64,000 bases of DNA, from the NCBI RefSeq assembly GCF_017313275.1, contig NZ_JAFLNM010000003.1:62001-126000 (forward strand), written 5' to 3'. Both the position numbers and the translations under genes were made by a program. The notes beneath the pieces were generated by a model. The model was not told the DNA's origin. It made no database searches and saw only the letters and a list, made by a program, of their open reading frames with translations. The DNA is from Flagellimonas profundi. GTDB taxonomy: Bacteria > Bacteroidota > Bacteroidia > Flavobacteriales > Flavobacteriaceae. How positions within the stretch are numbered: the stretch's first letter is position 1; every line of letters starts with the position of its first letter. This document shows positions 35,326 through 43,933 of this stretch, piece after piece.

Positions 35326-36096
35326 TTAGCCGAAGACATCATTTAGGACCTTGGCCAATCGCAAACCTCCCTTTTGCAATTGTTCAAAAAGTAAATTATT
35401 GTAATCGTAGGAGTAGCGATATCCGAGTTTTTCACCTACCTCAACGGATTCGTATAGCTCTGCGCAAATTTCGTGGGATTCATCTACCCAATCATATAGG
35501 GTACCAGCTTGTATCTCTTTTCTCTTTTTCCGACTAACCCCTTCCAATTCAGAAGCAAGTTCCGTGTAGGTCATCCCATAAGAATCTATCAAATTCTTGT
35601 CCCATACTTTATGAAGATTGCTGCCTTCTCCAAACCATTGCACTTGAATATCGTTTCCGCCTTTATCTTCCGCCCTGCTGGCATGCATTGGCTGATGAAG
35701 GTCGCCAATGAGATGAATCAGCATTTTTAAATGGAAAACCCGATCTTCGCGGGTATTGTTTTCATCTTTCACTTTTGCGATACATTCCTCAATGGCCATA
35801 ACAATATCCCCGTACTCACTTTTTTCAGAATCCTTGTACCGCACCCCCAATGGATAGTTGACATAATGCCAGGCCGAATATTTAGAATAGGCCCGATCAG
35901 CTTTTATTTCATCGCCAAATGTAGAGACAAAAGCAAGGCTATGTCCGTCCAAAAGATCGTTCAAGGCTCTTTTAGTCTTTCCGGTTAAATGGTTTTGAGC
36001 AATTTGTCCCGTAACCCTATGGCCTGTTTTGGACCAAGTTGTGTTACCAAAAACAATAACGGGAAATAAGAATAAAAGGAATAAGGTCTTCCTCAT
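35326..36096 (-). CDS. S1/P1-type nuclease
   Basis: 256 residues from the ATG at 36096; signal peptide about 1-17. The zinc-binding set of the S1/P1 family is visible: WSKTGHRV (Trp and His), HYVN, HLIGDLHQPMHASRAEDKGG and NLHKVWDKNLI, giving the three-zinc site. Secreted or periplasmic nuclease (EC 3.1.30.1 type) acting on single-stranded nucleic acids, likely for phosphate or nucleotide scavenging. Confidence 0.93.
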   Translation of the reverse strand: MRKTLFLLFLFPVIVFGNTTWSKTGHRVTGQIAQNHLTGKTKRALNDLLDGHSLAFVSTFGDEIKADRAYSKYSAWHYVNYPLGVRYKDSEKSEYGDIVMAIEECIAKVKDENNTREDRVFHLKMLIHLIGDLHQPMHASRAEDKGGNDIQVQWFGEGSNLHKVWDKNLIDSYGMTYTELASELEGVSRKKRKEIQAGTLYDWVDESHEICAELYESVEVGEKLGYRYSYDYNNLLFEQLQKGGLRLAKVLNDVFG

Positions 36097-36215
36097 TTTC
36101 AAAATTTGTGGAACAAATGGAGTTTTAGAACAATTCATACAGCTAATTTTCGCAATGTTTTGTCAAACAGCAATGCATTTTAAAGTTTTGGGATTTTTTT
36201 AACTTCTCTATCTCT

Positions 36216-36223
36216 TAAATTTG
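36216..36223 (+). promoter_or_regulatory. -7 promoter box of the DUF5916 gene
   Basis: Perfect TAAATTTG 22 bp before the start codon; the nearest TTTG is 25 bp further up, slightly too far. Confidence 0.45.
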
Positions 36224-36245
36224 TGGCTCCAACTAAACTAGAGCA

Positions 36246-38444
36246 ATGTTAAAAAAATGTATTGTACTTGTTACAATCCTTCTGCCGTTTGCATTATTAT
36301 CACAATCGAACCCAAAGAACTTTACCGTTAAGTACATCAATGAAATAATAAAAGTAGATGGTATTTTGGATGAAGGTGTTTGGGAAACCGCGGAAAGCGC
36401 CCATGATTTTAACCAATACTTCCCTTCGGACACTACTCTTGCAGCTCAACAGACCGATATTAAGATGCTGTATTCCAATACCACCCTGTATATTGGTATA
36501 ACATTGAATACGGAAGGAGACGATTACGTGATTCCATCCTTACAACGAGATTACAGGGCCGGGGGCAACGACAATATAAGTTTGATTTTTGACACCTTTA
36601 ACGATGGCACCAATGCCTTCCTTTTCGGTATGAACCCCTACGGCGTTCGTCGGGAAGCCTTAATTTCCAATGGCGGGTCCGATCGTAACAATTTTACCAC
36701 TTCTTGGGACGTAAAGTGGAAGGGAGAAACCAAATTATACGATGGTTATTATGTCTGTGAAATTGCCATTCCGCTGACTTCCTTCAAATTTAAACAAGGA
36801 GAGACCAAATGGCGATTCAATAGTTACCGGTTCGATATGCAGACCAATGAGACCAGTACTTGGATGAAAATACCGCAAAACCAACTTATTTTCAATTTGG
36901 CCTTCATGGGAGACATGGTATTTGAAAAACCCTTGGGGAAATCCAGAACCCCTATGGCCCTTATACCCTATGTGAACGGTATTGTTTCCAAAGATTACGA
37001 AAGCAATGAAAGTTTGAACAAAATTGGTTTTGGTGGAGATGCCAAAATTTCGATAGGAAACGGAATGAACCTGGACGTGACCCTAAACCCCGATTTCTCC
37101 AATGTGGAAGTGGACAATTTTGTGACCAACCTCACCCGTTTTGAAGTTTCGTTGCCCGAAAGAAGGCAGTTCTTTATTGACAACAGTGACCTGTTCGGTT
37201 CTTTTGGAAATGGTAGGGATGCCAATCCTTTTTTCTCCAGAAGGATCGGAATTGCAGAGGACAAGGATGGGGAAACCATAGAAAATGGGATCATAGGAGG
37301 AGTTAGGCTCAGTGGAAAGTTAAATAAAAATTGGCGACTTGGACTGTTGAACATTCAAACAGAGGAAGATAAACTGAATGAAATCCCGAGCAATAACAAT
37401 ACGGTTCTGGCACTTCAGAAAAAAATGTTCTCGCGATCGAACCTGAGCTTCATTTTCGTGAATCGACAGTCTTTTGAAGATTACGATTTTGTGGATGAAA
37501 CCGATAGGTACAACCGTGTTGTTGGACTGGATTACAATCTCGCATCCCAGGACAATACCTGGACAGGAAAGTTTTACTATCATAAAGCATTTGCACACGA
37601 CATCGGTGACCGAAATGACTCTGGCGGGATGGATCTTCGGTACAATTCAAGATATTTCAACTTCGGGGTCCGTGGTAATTATGTGGGTGACGATTTTCGA
37701 TCGGACCTAGGTTTTATACGTAGGCAAGATATTATAGCTGCCAGACCTTTTATGGAATTGAACTTTTGGCCAAAAAAGGGAAAATTGAACACCCATGGTT
37801 TTCGATTCAGTCCCAATTTTATATGGAGGCCTACTTTGGACTACCAGAACACGGATTACACTATTTTTTCGCAATGGGAGGCACAGTTCAAAACACAAGA
37901 GCGTTTTAATGTGCGTATGTTCAACCGGTATACGTATTTGATAGACCCGTTCGACCCCACCCGTACCGATGGTGGAGTTGAGCTACCAGGAAATGCAGGA
38001 TACCATTATACCAGCTTTGAAATGTCGTTCCAGAGCGACAGAAGAAGAGTTCTCTCCTACTCCGTACAGCCAGGATATGGCGATTTTTACAATGGAAAAC
38101 GTTATGTTCTTGAGGGAGACGTGAGCCTTAGGCTTCAGCCAAAGGTTTTTATTTCCATGGCAATGATATATAATAGTATCAAATTGCCCGAACCCTACGA
38201 GAGCGAAGATATTTTATTGTTGAGCCCACGGATCAACATCACTTTTAACAAATCCATTTTTTGGTCCACCTTGATTCAGTATGGCAACCAATTGGATAAT
38301 TTAGGGTTCAATTCACGATTGCAATGGCGATTTGCTCCGCTCTCCGATTTGTTTTTGGTATATAACGATAATTACTTTGTAAATTCCTTTATGCCCAGAA
38401 GCCGCTCCATCAACTTAAAGTTGACGTACTGGCTCAATATTTGA
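36246..38444 (+). CDS. DUF5916 outer-membrane protein with CBM9-like N-terminal domain
   Basis: 732 residues. Signal peptide about 1-19. Residues about 25-220 are a carbohydrate-binding family 9-like beta sandwich (KVDGILDEGVWETAE, YIGITLNTEGDDYVIPS). The rest (about 240-732) is aromatic-rich beta sequence with alternating strands, ending INLKLTYWLNI, consistent with an outer-membrane barrel (DUF5916). The natural substrate is unknown. Confidence 0.88.
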   Translation: MLKKCIVLVTILLPFALLSQSNPKNFTVKYINEIIKVDGILDEGVWETAESAHDFNQYFPSDTTLAAQQTDIKMLYSNTTLYIGITLNTEGDDYVIPSLQRDYRAGGNDNISLIFDTFNDGTNAFLFGMNPYGVRREALISNGGSDRNNFTTSWDVKWKGETKLYDGYYVCEIAIPLTSFKFKQGETKWRFNSYRFDMQTNETSTWMKIPQNQLIFNLAFMGDMVFEKPLGKSRTPMALIPYVNGIVSKDYESNESLNKIGFGGDAKISIGNGMNLDVTLNPDFSNVEVDNFVTNLTRFEVSLPERRQFFIDNSDLFGSFGNGRDANPFFSRRIGIAEDKDGETIENGIIGGVRLSGKLNKNWRLGLLNIQTEEDKLNEIPSNNNTVLALQKKMFSRSNLSFIFVNRQSFEDYDFVDETDRYNRVVGLDYNLASQDNTWTGKFYYHKAFAHDIGDRNDSGGMDLRYNSRYFNFGVRGNYVGDDFRSDLGFIRRQDIIAARPFMELNFWPKKGKLNTHGFRFSPNFIWRPTLDYQNTDYTIFSQWEAQFKTQERFNVRMFNRYTYLIDPFDPTRTDGGVELPGNAGYHYTSFEMSFQSDRRRVLSYSVQPGYGDFYNGKRYVLEGDVSLRLQPKVFISMAMIYNSIKLPEPYESEDILLLSPRINITFNKSIFWSTLIQYGNQLDNLGFNSRLQWRFAPLSDLFLVYNDNYFVNSFMPRSRSINLKLTYWLNI

Positions 38445-38505
38445 TCAAAGGAATAATTAAAGGGTTATTGTATTTTAATAAGATAAAATACGAATTAACC
38501 TTTTT

Positions 38506-38619
38506 ATGAAAAAAGTAATTATATCGTCCACCTTATTTATGGCTTTATATTTAAACGCTTGCACCTAAGAATGCGATTGTAAAGTTGATGATAATGGTAG
38601 GATTGAATGCCCCTGCTGA
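38506..38619 (+). pseudogene. Small Cys-rich lipoprotein gene interrupted by an in-frame stop
   Basis: ATG at 38506 opens a lipoprotein signal (MKKVIISSTLFMALYLNACT; lipobox LNAC, Cys19). A TAA at 38566-38568 ends it right after the lipobox; in the same frame 16 codons continue as ECDCKVDDNGRIECPC and stop at TGA 38617-38619. The four-Cys tail directly after a lipobox looks like a real mature domain, so I read this as one gene with a nonsense mutation (or a sequencing error). A lone 20-residue peptide is the alternative. Confidence 0.5.
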
Positions 38620-38677
38620 TCATTGTAATATGGTAGGGCAAAATTGAATATTACCGCCACTACCTCTCCTATTTTCC

Positions 38678-38685
38678 TATATTTG
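38678..38685 (+). promoter_or_regulatory. -7 promoter box of the DUF819 gene
   Basis: Perfect TATATTTG 20 bp before the start codon; no convincing -33 TTG at normal spacing. Confidence 0.45.
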
Positions 38686-38705
38686 GGCTTCTAGCTTAAA
38701 AATAT

Positions 38706-39968
38706 ATGGACCAACTACCGTTTACCCAAGATACCGTAATCTTCGGGCTACTTTGCCTCTGCTTAGGCTTCGTTTTTTATACTTCATCCATTAAAACCGG
38801 ATTCTGGGGAAAGTTTTACCGTGTGGTTCCCACAGTTCTCATGTGCTACCTATTGCCCGCTATTTTAGCCAGTGTAGGAATCATAGACGAATCCTCTTCC
38901 AATACGTATTATGTGGCTAGTAGATACCTTTTACCCGCTGCATTGATTTTAATGACCTTGAGCATTGATCTTAAAGCCATCCTGAATCTTGGCTCAAAAG
39001 CGTTGGTGATGTTTTTAACAGGTACAGTGGGCATTATAATAGGTGGCCCCATCGCTATTTTGATCGTATCCATATTTTCGCCCGAAACAGTCGGCGGTGT
39101 CGGACCGGATGCTGTTTGGAGAGGTTTGGCCACCATTGCCGGAAGTTGGATCGGTGGAGGTGCCAATCAAGCAGCCATGCTGGAGGTTTTTAAGTATAAT
39201 CAGGAAAGCTATGGCGGCATGGTACTAATAGATATCGTGGTCGCCAACCTTTGGTTGGCCATCATCTTGTTAGGTGTCGGCAAAACCAAAAAAATAGACC
39301 GTTGGCTAAAAGCGGATACTTCATCCATTGAAGAGCTTAAGGTAAAAGTATCCACCTATACCGAAAAAATTGCCAGGGTCACTACCCTCAAGGATTTTAT
39401 TATGCTGCTTTTCTTTGCTTTTGTTGGCGTTGGCATTGCCCATTTGGCAGGGCATCATTTTGCCGGTTTTTTACAGGATAATTTTGAGGTTATCCGTAAT
39501 CCACAGAAAATATTGTCCTCCCTTGGATCGCAATTTCTTTGGATGGTTGTTTTTGCCACGGCCATCGGAATAGGTCTTTCATTTACCAAGGCAAAGAATT
39601 ACGAAGGAGCGGGAGCAAGTAAAATCGGAGGCATGTTCATATACATTTTGGTGGCAACCATTGGAATGAAGATGGATTTGGGCAAAGTATTGGACAATCC
39701 CGGACTTATCGCGATAGGACTGATTTGGATTACCATTCACGCAGGTCTTCTTATTTTGATGGCAAAATTGATCAAGGCACCTTTCTTTTTCTTGGCAGTG
39801 GGCAGCCAGGCCAACGTGGGTGGGGCTGCCTCCGCACCTGTTGTGGCCGCCGAATTTCACTCTTCACTGACCTCTGTGGGCATACTTTTGGCCGTTTTTG
39901 GTTATGTTGTGGGTACTGCTGGCGCATATTTATGTGCTTTGTTGATGGAAGTCGCCTCGAATGTTTAA
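38706..39968 (+). CDS. DUF819 family membrane transporter-like protein
   Basis: 420 residues with ten to twelve hydrophobic segments. Family traits: LPAILASVG, the pore-like GSWIGGGANQAAM in the middle and VGSQANVGGAASAPVVAAEF near the end, giving two inverted-repeat-like halves. Expected in the inner membrane; substrate unknown. Starts 20 bp after a TATATTTG box and is followed 42 bp on by a lipoprotein gene. Confidence 0.9.
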   Translation: MDQLPFTQDTVIFGLLCLCLGFVFYTSSIKTGFWGKFYRVVPTVLMCYLLPAILASVGIIDESSSNTYYVASRYLLPAALILMTLSIDLKAILNLGSKALVMFLTGTVGIIIGGPIAILIVSIFSPETVGGVGPDAVWRGLATIAGSWIGGGANQAAMLEVFKYNQESYGGMVLIDIVVANLWLAIILLGVGKTKKIDRWLKADTSSIEELKVKVSTYTEKIARVTTLKDFIMLLFFAFVGVGIAHLAGHHFAGFLQDNFEVIRNPQKILSSLGSQFLWMVVFATAIGIGLSFTKAKNYEGAGASKIGGMFIYILVATIGMKMDLGKVLDNPGLIAIGLIWITIHAGLLILMAKLIKAPFFFLAVGSQANVGGAASAPVVAAEFHSSLTSVGILLAVFGYVVGTAGAYLCALLMEVASNV

Positions 39969-40010
39969 ATATTTTCAGAAGATTATGCATCTTTGCCCAG
40001 CTAAAATTTT

Positions 40011-40715
40011 ATGATGAAGCAGATATTGTTTGTATTGCTAGTTGGAGTCACGGTATTGACTTCCTGTGAAAAGAGTACGGAAAACACCATGAACGTTAGT
40101 GGAAATATCAAGGGACTGAAAAAGGGAACCCTTTATTTGCAACAATTTAAGGACTCCACACTTGCCACATTGGACTCGTTGCAGATTAAAGGTGATGGCG
40201 CCTTCAGTTTTACAACAGAGGTGAATGAACCCGAAGTTTTCTATCTCTACCTAAAGAAAGAGGACAACAACGACATCAACGATAGAATTACCTTTTTTGG
40301 AGAGTCTGGCGATATTGTCATCAACACCTCATGGAACACTTTTGATACCAATGTGGACATCTCTGGTTCCAAATCGCACGAAAAGCTTTTGGAATTTTAT
40401 GATATGGCCTCCAAGTTCAATATTAAGGAACTCACCTTGGTGCAACAGGCATCAACTCCGGAGCTTCAAGAAGATTCGGTTGCCTTGGACTCTATCCAAC
40501 GATTGATCAATCAAAACACTATTAGTAGGTATCGCTACGCACTAAATTTCGGTCTTAATAATGGTGATTCTTATGCCACTCCCTATATTATGATTACAGA
40601 GGCCAGAGAAGCAAACCCAAAATATTTGGATTCCATCTATAAGGGCCTGAACCCAGAGGTGGCCGCATCTAAATACGGGAAGGAATTTAAAGCGTTTTTA
40701 GACGAAAACAACTAG
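40011..40715 (+). CDS. DUF4369 domain lipoprotein
   Basis: 234 residues (start at the first of two adjacent ATGs). Lipobox VLTSC with Cys about 19, then a DUF4369 beta domain (about 27-120: MNVSGNIKGLKKGTLYL, DTLQIKGDG-like strand, DRITFFGESGDIVI) and a helical C-terminal part. DUF4369 often precedes a thioredoxin domain in resin-type periplasmic proteins; that domain is absent here. Its stop overlaps the opposing small gene by 4 bp. Confidence 0.87.
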   Translation: MMKQILFVLLVGVTVLTSCEKSTENTMNVSGNIKGLKKGTLYLQQFKDSTLATLDSLQIKGDGAFSFTTEVNEPEVFYLYLKKEDNNDINDRITFFGESGDIVINTSWNTFDTNVDISGSKSHEKLLEFYDMASKFNIKELTLVQQASTPELQEDSVALDSIQRLINQNTISRYRYALNFGLNNGDSYATPYIMITEAREANPKYLDSIYKGLNPEVAASKYGKEFKAFLDENN

Positions 40716-40984
40716 GCTTCAAGGCTGTTGAGGCGCTCAACAAGCTTAACGGCCTTGTCCTCCAACTCTGTCCGTATGGACTTAAAGTGGGCTTTGGTAT
40801 CCTCAACTTTTTTCTGGTTGATTTTATCCATTAGGTTATCGTACACCTCAATAGCTTCGTCAATAATTACGGTTCCCTCTTCAGATTCTTTGTTTCCGGA
40901 ACCGGCTTCCCAAATGTAGACAGCTTCAATAATGTCCCCTAAAACAAAATTGACATCTTTTTTTAAATCACGAATACTTGGCAT
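40712..40984 (-). CDS. Conserved small helical protein, unknown function
   Basis: 90 residues, helical and charged throughout: MPSIRDLKKDVNFVLGDII at the N-terminus and VKLVERLNSLEA at the end. No signal peptide, membrane segment or recognised motif. It looks like a conserved flavobacterial hypothetical; it precedes manA only in distance, being upstream in map terms but downstream of manA on the minus strand by 28 bp, so could share its transcript. Confidence 0.75.
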   Translation of the reverse strand: MPSIRDLKKDVNFVLGDIIEAVYIWEAGSGNKESEEGTVIIDEAIEVYDNLMDKINQKKVEDTKAHFKSIRTELEDKAVKLVERLNSLEA

Positions 40985-41012
40985 AACGCGGTGGTTTTGA
41001 TTAAAGATAGCA

Positions 41013-41981
41013 TTAAATCGTAACTTCTAAAAGTTTACTGCCTTGGGTATCAATGTCAACATAACTGCTTGATGCAGAAACAAGCACAGTTTCACCCTTT
41101 TTAATGGGTGCACTGCCCCAATCGTTATTGATTATGGCCGAACCACCTACACACATATAAATAGTGAAGGAATCCCTTTCTGTCAAGTCCTGCTTCAAGG
41201 GGTGTTCCAATTCCATAAAATTGGTCTTAAAGTAAGGACAGGTCACCATAGTGTTCACTTCATCCTTTTTTCTAGGATAATCCACTTTAAAATCATCCTT
41301 CTTCTCATAGTCGATGGCGTCCACTGCCAAACTGGTATGCAACTCCCTTAAATTACCCTCTTTATCCTTTCTATTAAAATCGAATACCCGATAGGTAATG
41401 TCCGAAGTCTGCTGAATTTCGGCCAAAAGGACGCCAGCTCCAATGGCATGGATTTTTCCTGTATTGATGAAAAACGTATCCCCTTCACCTACTGTTTCGT
41501 AGTTCATTAAATCGGTAAGGGTGCCTTCTTCAATACTTTTTACATATTCTTCCTTTTCCACATCCTTATTGAAACCCACGATCAATTTTGCTCCAGGGTC
41601 GGCATCCATAATGTACCACATTTCCGTTTTCCCAAAGGAATTATGTCGCTTTTTAGCCAATTCGTCATTGGGGTGCAATTGGATGGAAAGGTCCTGTTTG
41701 GCATCAATAAACTTAATCAATATTGGAAAATCGTTACCGAATCGGTCCACCACACTCTTACCCAAAAGTGCCTCCCCTTGATTATCCATCAAATCTTTTA
41801 GAGATGTGCCGGCCAATTCTCCATTCGCCACTTCAGATATATCACCTTGAACCCCTGAGAGCTCCCAACTCTCACCAGTAATATCACTTTCAATGGGCTT
41901 GTTTAAAACTTCTTTTAGTTTGGTTCCTCCCCAAAGTCGTTCCTTAAGGATGGGTTTAAATTTTAATGGGTATAGGTTCAT
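41013..41981 (-). CDS. manA: Mannose-6-phosphate isomerase, class I
   Basis: 322 residues, short cupin-type enzyme. The zinc ligands are visible: Gln and His in LSIQLHPND, Glu in GKTEMWYI and the late His in NTGKIHAIGAG. Interconverts fructose-6-phosphate and mannose-6-phosphate, feeding GDP-mannose and polysaccharide synthesis. Its start is one base from the queD stop, so they form an operon idi-queD-manA. Confidence 0.93.
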   Translation of the reverse strand: MNLYPLKFKPILKERLWGGTKLKEVLNKPIESDITGESWELSGVQGDISEVANGELAGTSLKDLMDNQGEALLGKSVVDRFGNDFPILIKFIDAKQDLSIQLHPNDELAKKRHNSFGKTEMWYIMDADPGAKLIVGFNKDVEKEEYVKSIEEGTLTDLMNYETVGEGDTFFINTGKIHAIGAGVLLAEIQQTSDITYRVFDFNRKDKEGNLRELHTSLAVDAIDYEKKDDFKVDYPRKKDEVNTMVTCPYFKTNFMELEHPLKQDLTERDSFTIYMCVGGSAIINNDWGSAPIKKGETVLVSASSSYVDIDTQGSKLLEVTI

Positions 41982-41982
41982 A

Positions 41983-42390
41983 TTAGCCTGTGTAGGTTAC
42001 AAAATTGCGAGGGGTTTCATAGAGTACCACCTCCAGCTCTTTGTTTTTATTGATGTGGGGTCTTAATTTATTCCATATGACCACTGCTATATTTTCTGCG
42101 GTGGGATTTAAATTTTTAAACTCAGGAACATCGAGATTTAGATTTTTATGATCCAAGGCTTCTTCAACATGTTCCTTAATCAAATCCTTCAGGACTTTTA
42201 AGTCCATTACAAAACCTGTTTCAGGATCTATTTCACCTGTTACACTAACAATAAGGTCGTAATTGTGTCCGTGAAATTTCGGGTTATTGCATTTACCGAA
42301 AACGGCATTGTTCTTTTCCTCGTCCCAGTCTGGCCGGTACAACCGATGTGCCGCATTAAAACTAGCTTTTCTGCTTGCTTTTACTTTCAT
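41983..42390 (-). CDS. queD: 6-pyruvoyl/6-carboxy-tetrahydropterin synthase family enzyme
   Basis: 135 residues. Zinc His ligands in FNAAHRL and FHGHNY, catalytic Cys in GKCNNPKFHGH, and the pterin-anchoring Glu near the end (VVLYETPRNFVTY). Converts dihydroneopterin triphosphate on the queuosine route, or makes a tetrahydropterin cofactor. Overlaps the idi stop by 4 bp. Confidence 0.92.
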   Translation of the reverse strand: MKVKASRKASFNAAHRLYRPDWDEEKNNAVFGKCNNPKFHGHNYDLIVSVTGEIDPETGFVMDLKVLKDLIKEHVEEALDHKNLNLDVPEFKNLNPTAENIAVVIWNKLRPHINKNKELEVVLYETPRNFVTYTG

Positions 42391-42920
42391 TTTGCAGTTG
42401 TGTTTTCCATAAGATGATCGTAGAAACGCTCAAAAATAATTTTGAACCACGCAGTGTACTCACCTGGATTTTCTTCAATGTCCTTTTTTACATCTTCTGG
42501 GTACATCCATTTCCAATCGGCAACCTCATCTGGATTGACATTGGGTTCATCTTCAAAATACCCTATCATCACATGATCAAACTCATGCTCGGTAAGGCCA
42601 TTATCAAAAGGTGCTTTGTAAACAAAATTAAAGAGTTCCTTGAGTTCGGTGGTAAAGCCCATTTCTTCCATGAGCCTTCGCTTGCCTGCATCAATATTGC
42701 TTTCACCTTCTCGTTGATGGCTGCAGCAAGTATTGGTCCACAATAGCGGGGAATGGTATTTGTCCTTAGCCCTTTGCTGAAGCATTGTTTCGCCCTTGGC
42801 ATTCATTACAAAAACGGAAAATGCACGGTGTAGCAAGGCTTTTTCATGAGCTTCCATTTTTGGCATTAAACCAATGGGCTCGTCCTTTTCATTTACAAGT
42901 ATCACTTTTTCCTCTTCCAT
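42387..42920 (-). CDS. idi: Isopentenyl-diphosphate delta-isomerase, type I
   Basis: 177 residues. The NUDIX-type fold has LLWTNTCCSHQREGES with the catalytic Cys, and AGKRRLMEEMGF with metal-binding Glu. Interconverts IPP and DMAPP for isoprenoid synthesis. Lies 56 bp after the second PorP/SprF gene, so partial read-through from the surface operon is possible. Confidence 0.94.
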   Translation of the reverse strand: MEEEKVILVNEKDEPIGLMPKMEAHEKALLHRAFSVFVMNAKGETMLQQRAKDKYHSPLLWTNTCCSHQREGESNIDAGKRRLMEEMGFTTELKELFNFVYKAPFDNGLTEHEFDHVMIGYFEDEPNVNPDEVADWKWMYPEDVKKDIEENPGEYTAWFKIIFERFYDHLMENTTAK

Positions 42921-42976
42921 GAGGTAAAAATATGACCTTTAAGATAAAATAACGGGAATAGGTATTTAAATTCTTC

Positions 42977-43930
42977 CTAAAAGAAGCGTGGGGATTTCAT
43001 GTTCCCAATATTTCTGATGAAGTCGTATCTCAGGATAATTTCGAAAGAACCATCATTAAAAGTGGCCGCACCTAGTTCGGTAATCTCACGATCATAGGCC
43101 AAGCCGACCATCAACTGATCAGATAACATAAAGCCCATAAGACCACTAAAGGCTGCATCCCAACGATAGGCCACCCCACCAATGAATTTTTCGTTGAACA
43201 TAAAGTTCGCGGAAAGATCTACCTGCAATGGTGCTCCTTGTACCGCTTTGGTCAATAAAGCGGGCTTGAACTTTAAAACTGGATTCAAGTCCCAAACATA
43301 ACCCGTAATAAGGTAAAAGTTCATCTGCTCCCTTGCTGTTGATACCGAAGAGGAATCAAAATGGGTGGTTTCCAATATTCTTGGAGCAGAGACACCTACA
43401 TAAAATTTATCAGTATGGTAGTATACTCCTGCCCCAATGTTTGGAGAAAATTTATTTTGTATGTCCTGCTGAGATTGTAATTGCGGATCCACCTCGAACT
43501 CATCCAGCTCAGAATAACGAATATCCAGCATATGAGCGCTCGCTTTCAGTCCAAAGCTCAGTCTTCCCTCCCAACCTGTTTGAATGGTATAGGAGAAATC
43601 CACATCAAAATATGTCTCCGATGTTGGACCAATTTTATCGTTGACAATAGACAGACCCAATCCCACCCCACGGTAACCAACCGGTGTATGCACGTTCAAT
43701 GTCTGTGTTTCGGGAGCGCCATCGAGCCCCAACCATTGGTTACGGTACAATGCAGCTATACTCAAGTGCCCCCTTGAGCCCGCATAGGCTGGATTAACAC
43801 TTACGGTATTGTACATATATTGGGTGTACTGTGCATCTTGCTGTGCATGTATGTTTCCTACTACAAAGAGTAGTAGGACCAGCAGCCATTGCCTATTTCC
43901 TTTAAAAAGTTTCTTCACCACAGTAACCAT
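42977..43930 (-). CDS. PorP/SprF-family type IX secretion outer-membrane protein
   Basis: 317 residues. Signal peptide about 1-29 (VGNIHAQ), then the family N-terminus QQDAQYTQYMYNTVSVNPAYAGSRG and a repeating beta-strand pattern (YHTDKFYVGVSAPRI, FKPALLTKAVQGAPLQVDL) ending MKSPRFF. PorP/SprF proteins are outer-membrane beta-barrels needed for surface attachment or secretion of T9SS type B cargo, as SprF is for SprB. Placed 3 bp after the 682-residue cargo gene. Confidence 0.93.
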   Translation of the reverse strand: MVTVVKKLFKGNRQWLLVLLLFVVGNIHAQQDAQYTQYMYNTVSVNPAYAGSRGHLSIAALYRNQWLGLDGAPETQTLNVHTPVGYRGVGLGLSIVNDKIGPTSETYFDVDFSYTIQTGWEGRLSFGLKASAHMLDIRYSELDEFEVDPQLQSQQDIQNKFSPNIGAGVYYHTDKFYVGVSAPRILETTHFDSSSVSTAREQMNFYLITGYVWDLNPVLKFKPALLTKAVQGAPLQVDLSANFMFNEKFIGGVAYRWDAAFSGLMGFMLSDQLMVGLAYDREITELGAATFNDGSFEIILRYDFIRNIGNMKSPRFF

Positions 43931-43933
43931 TGT

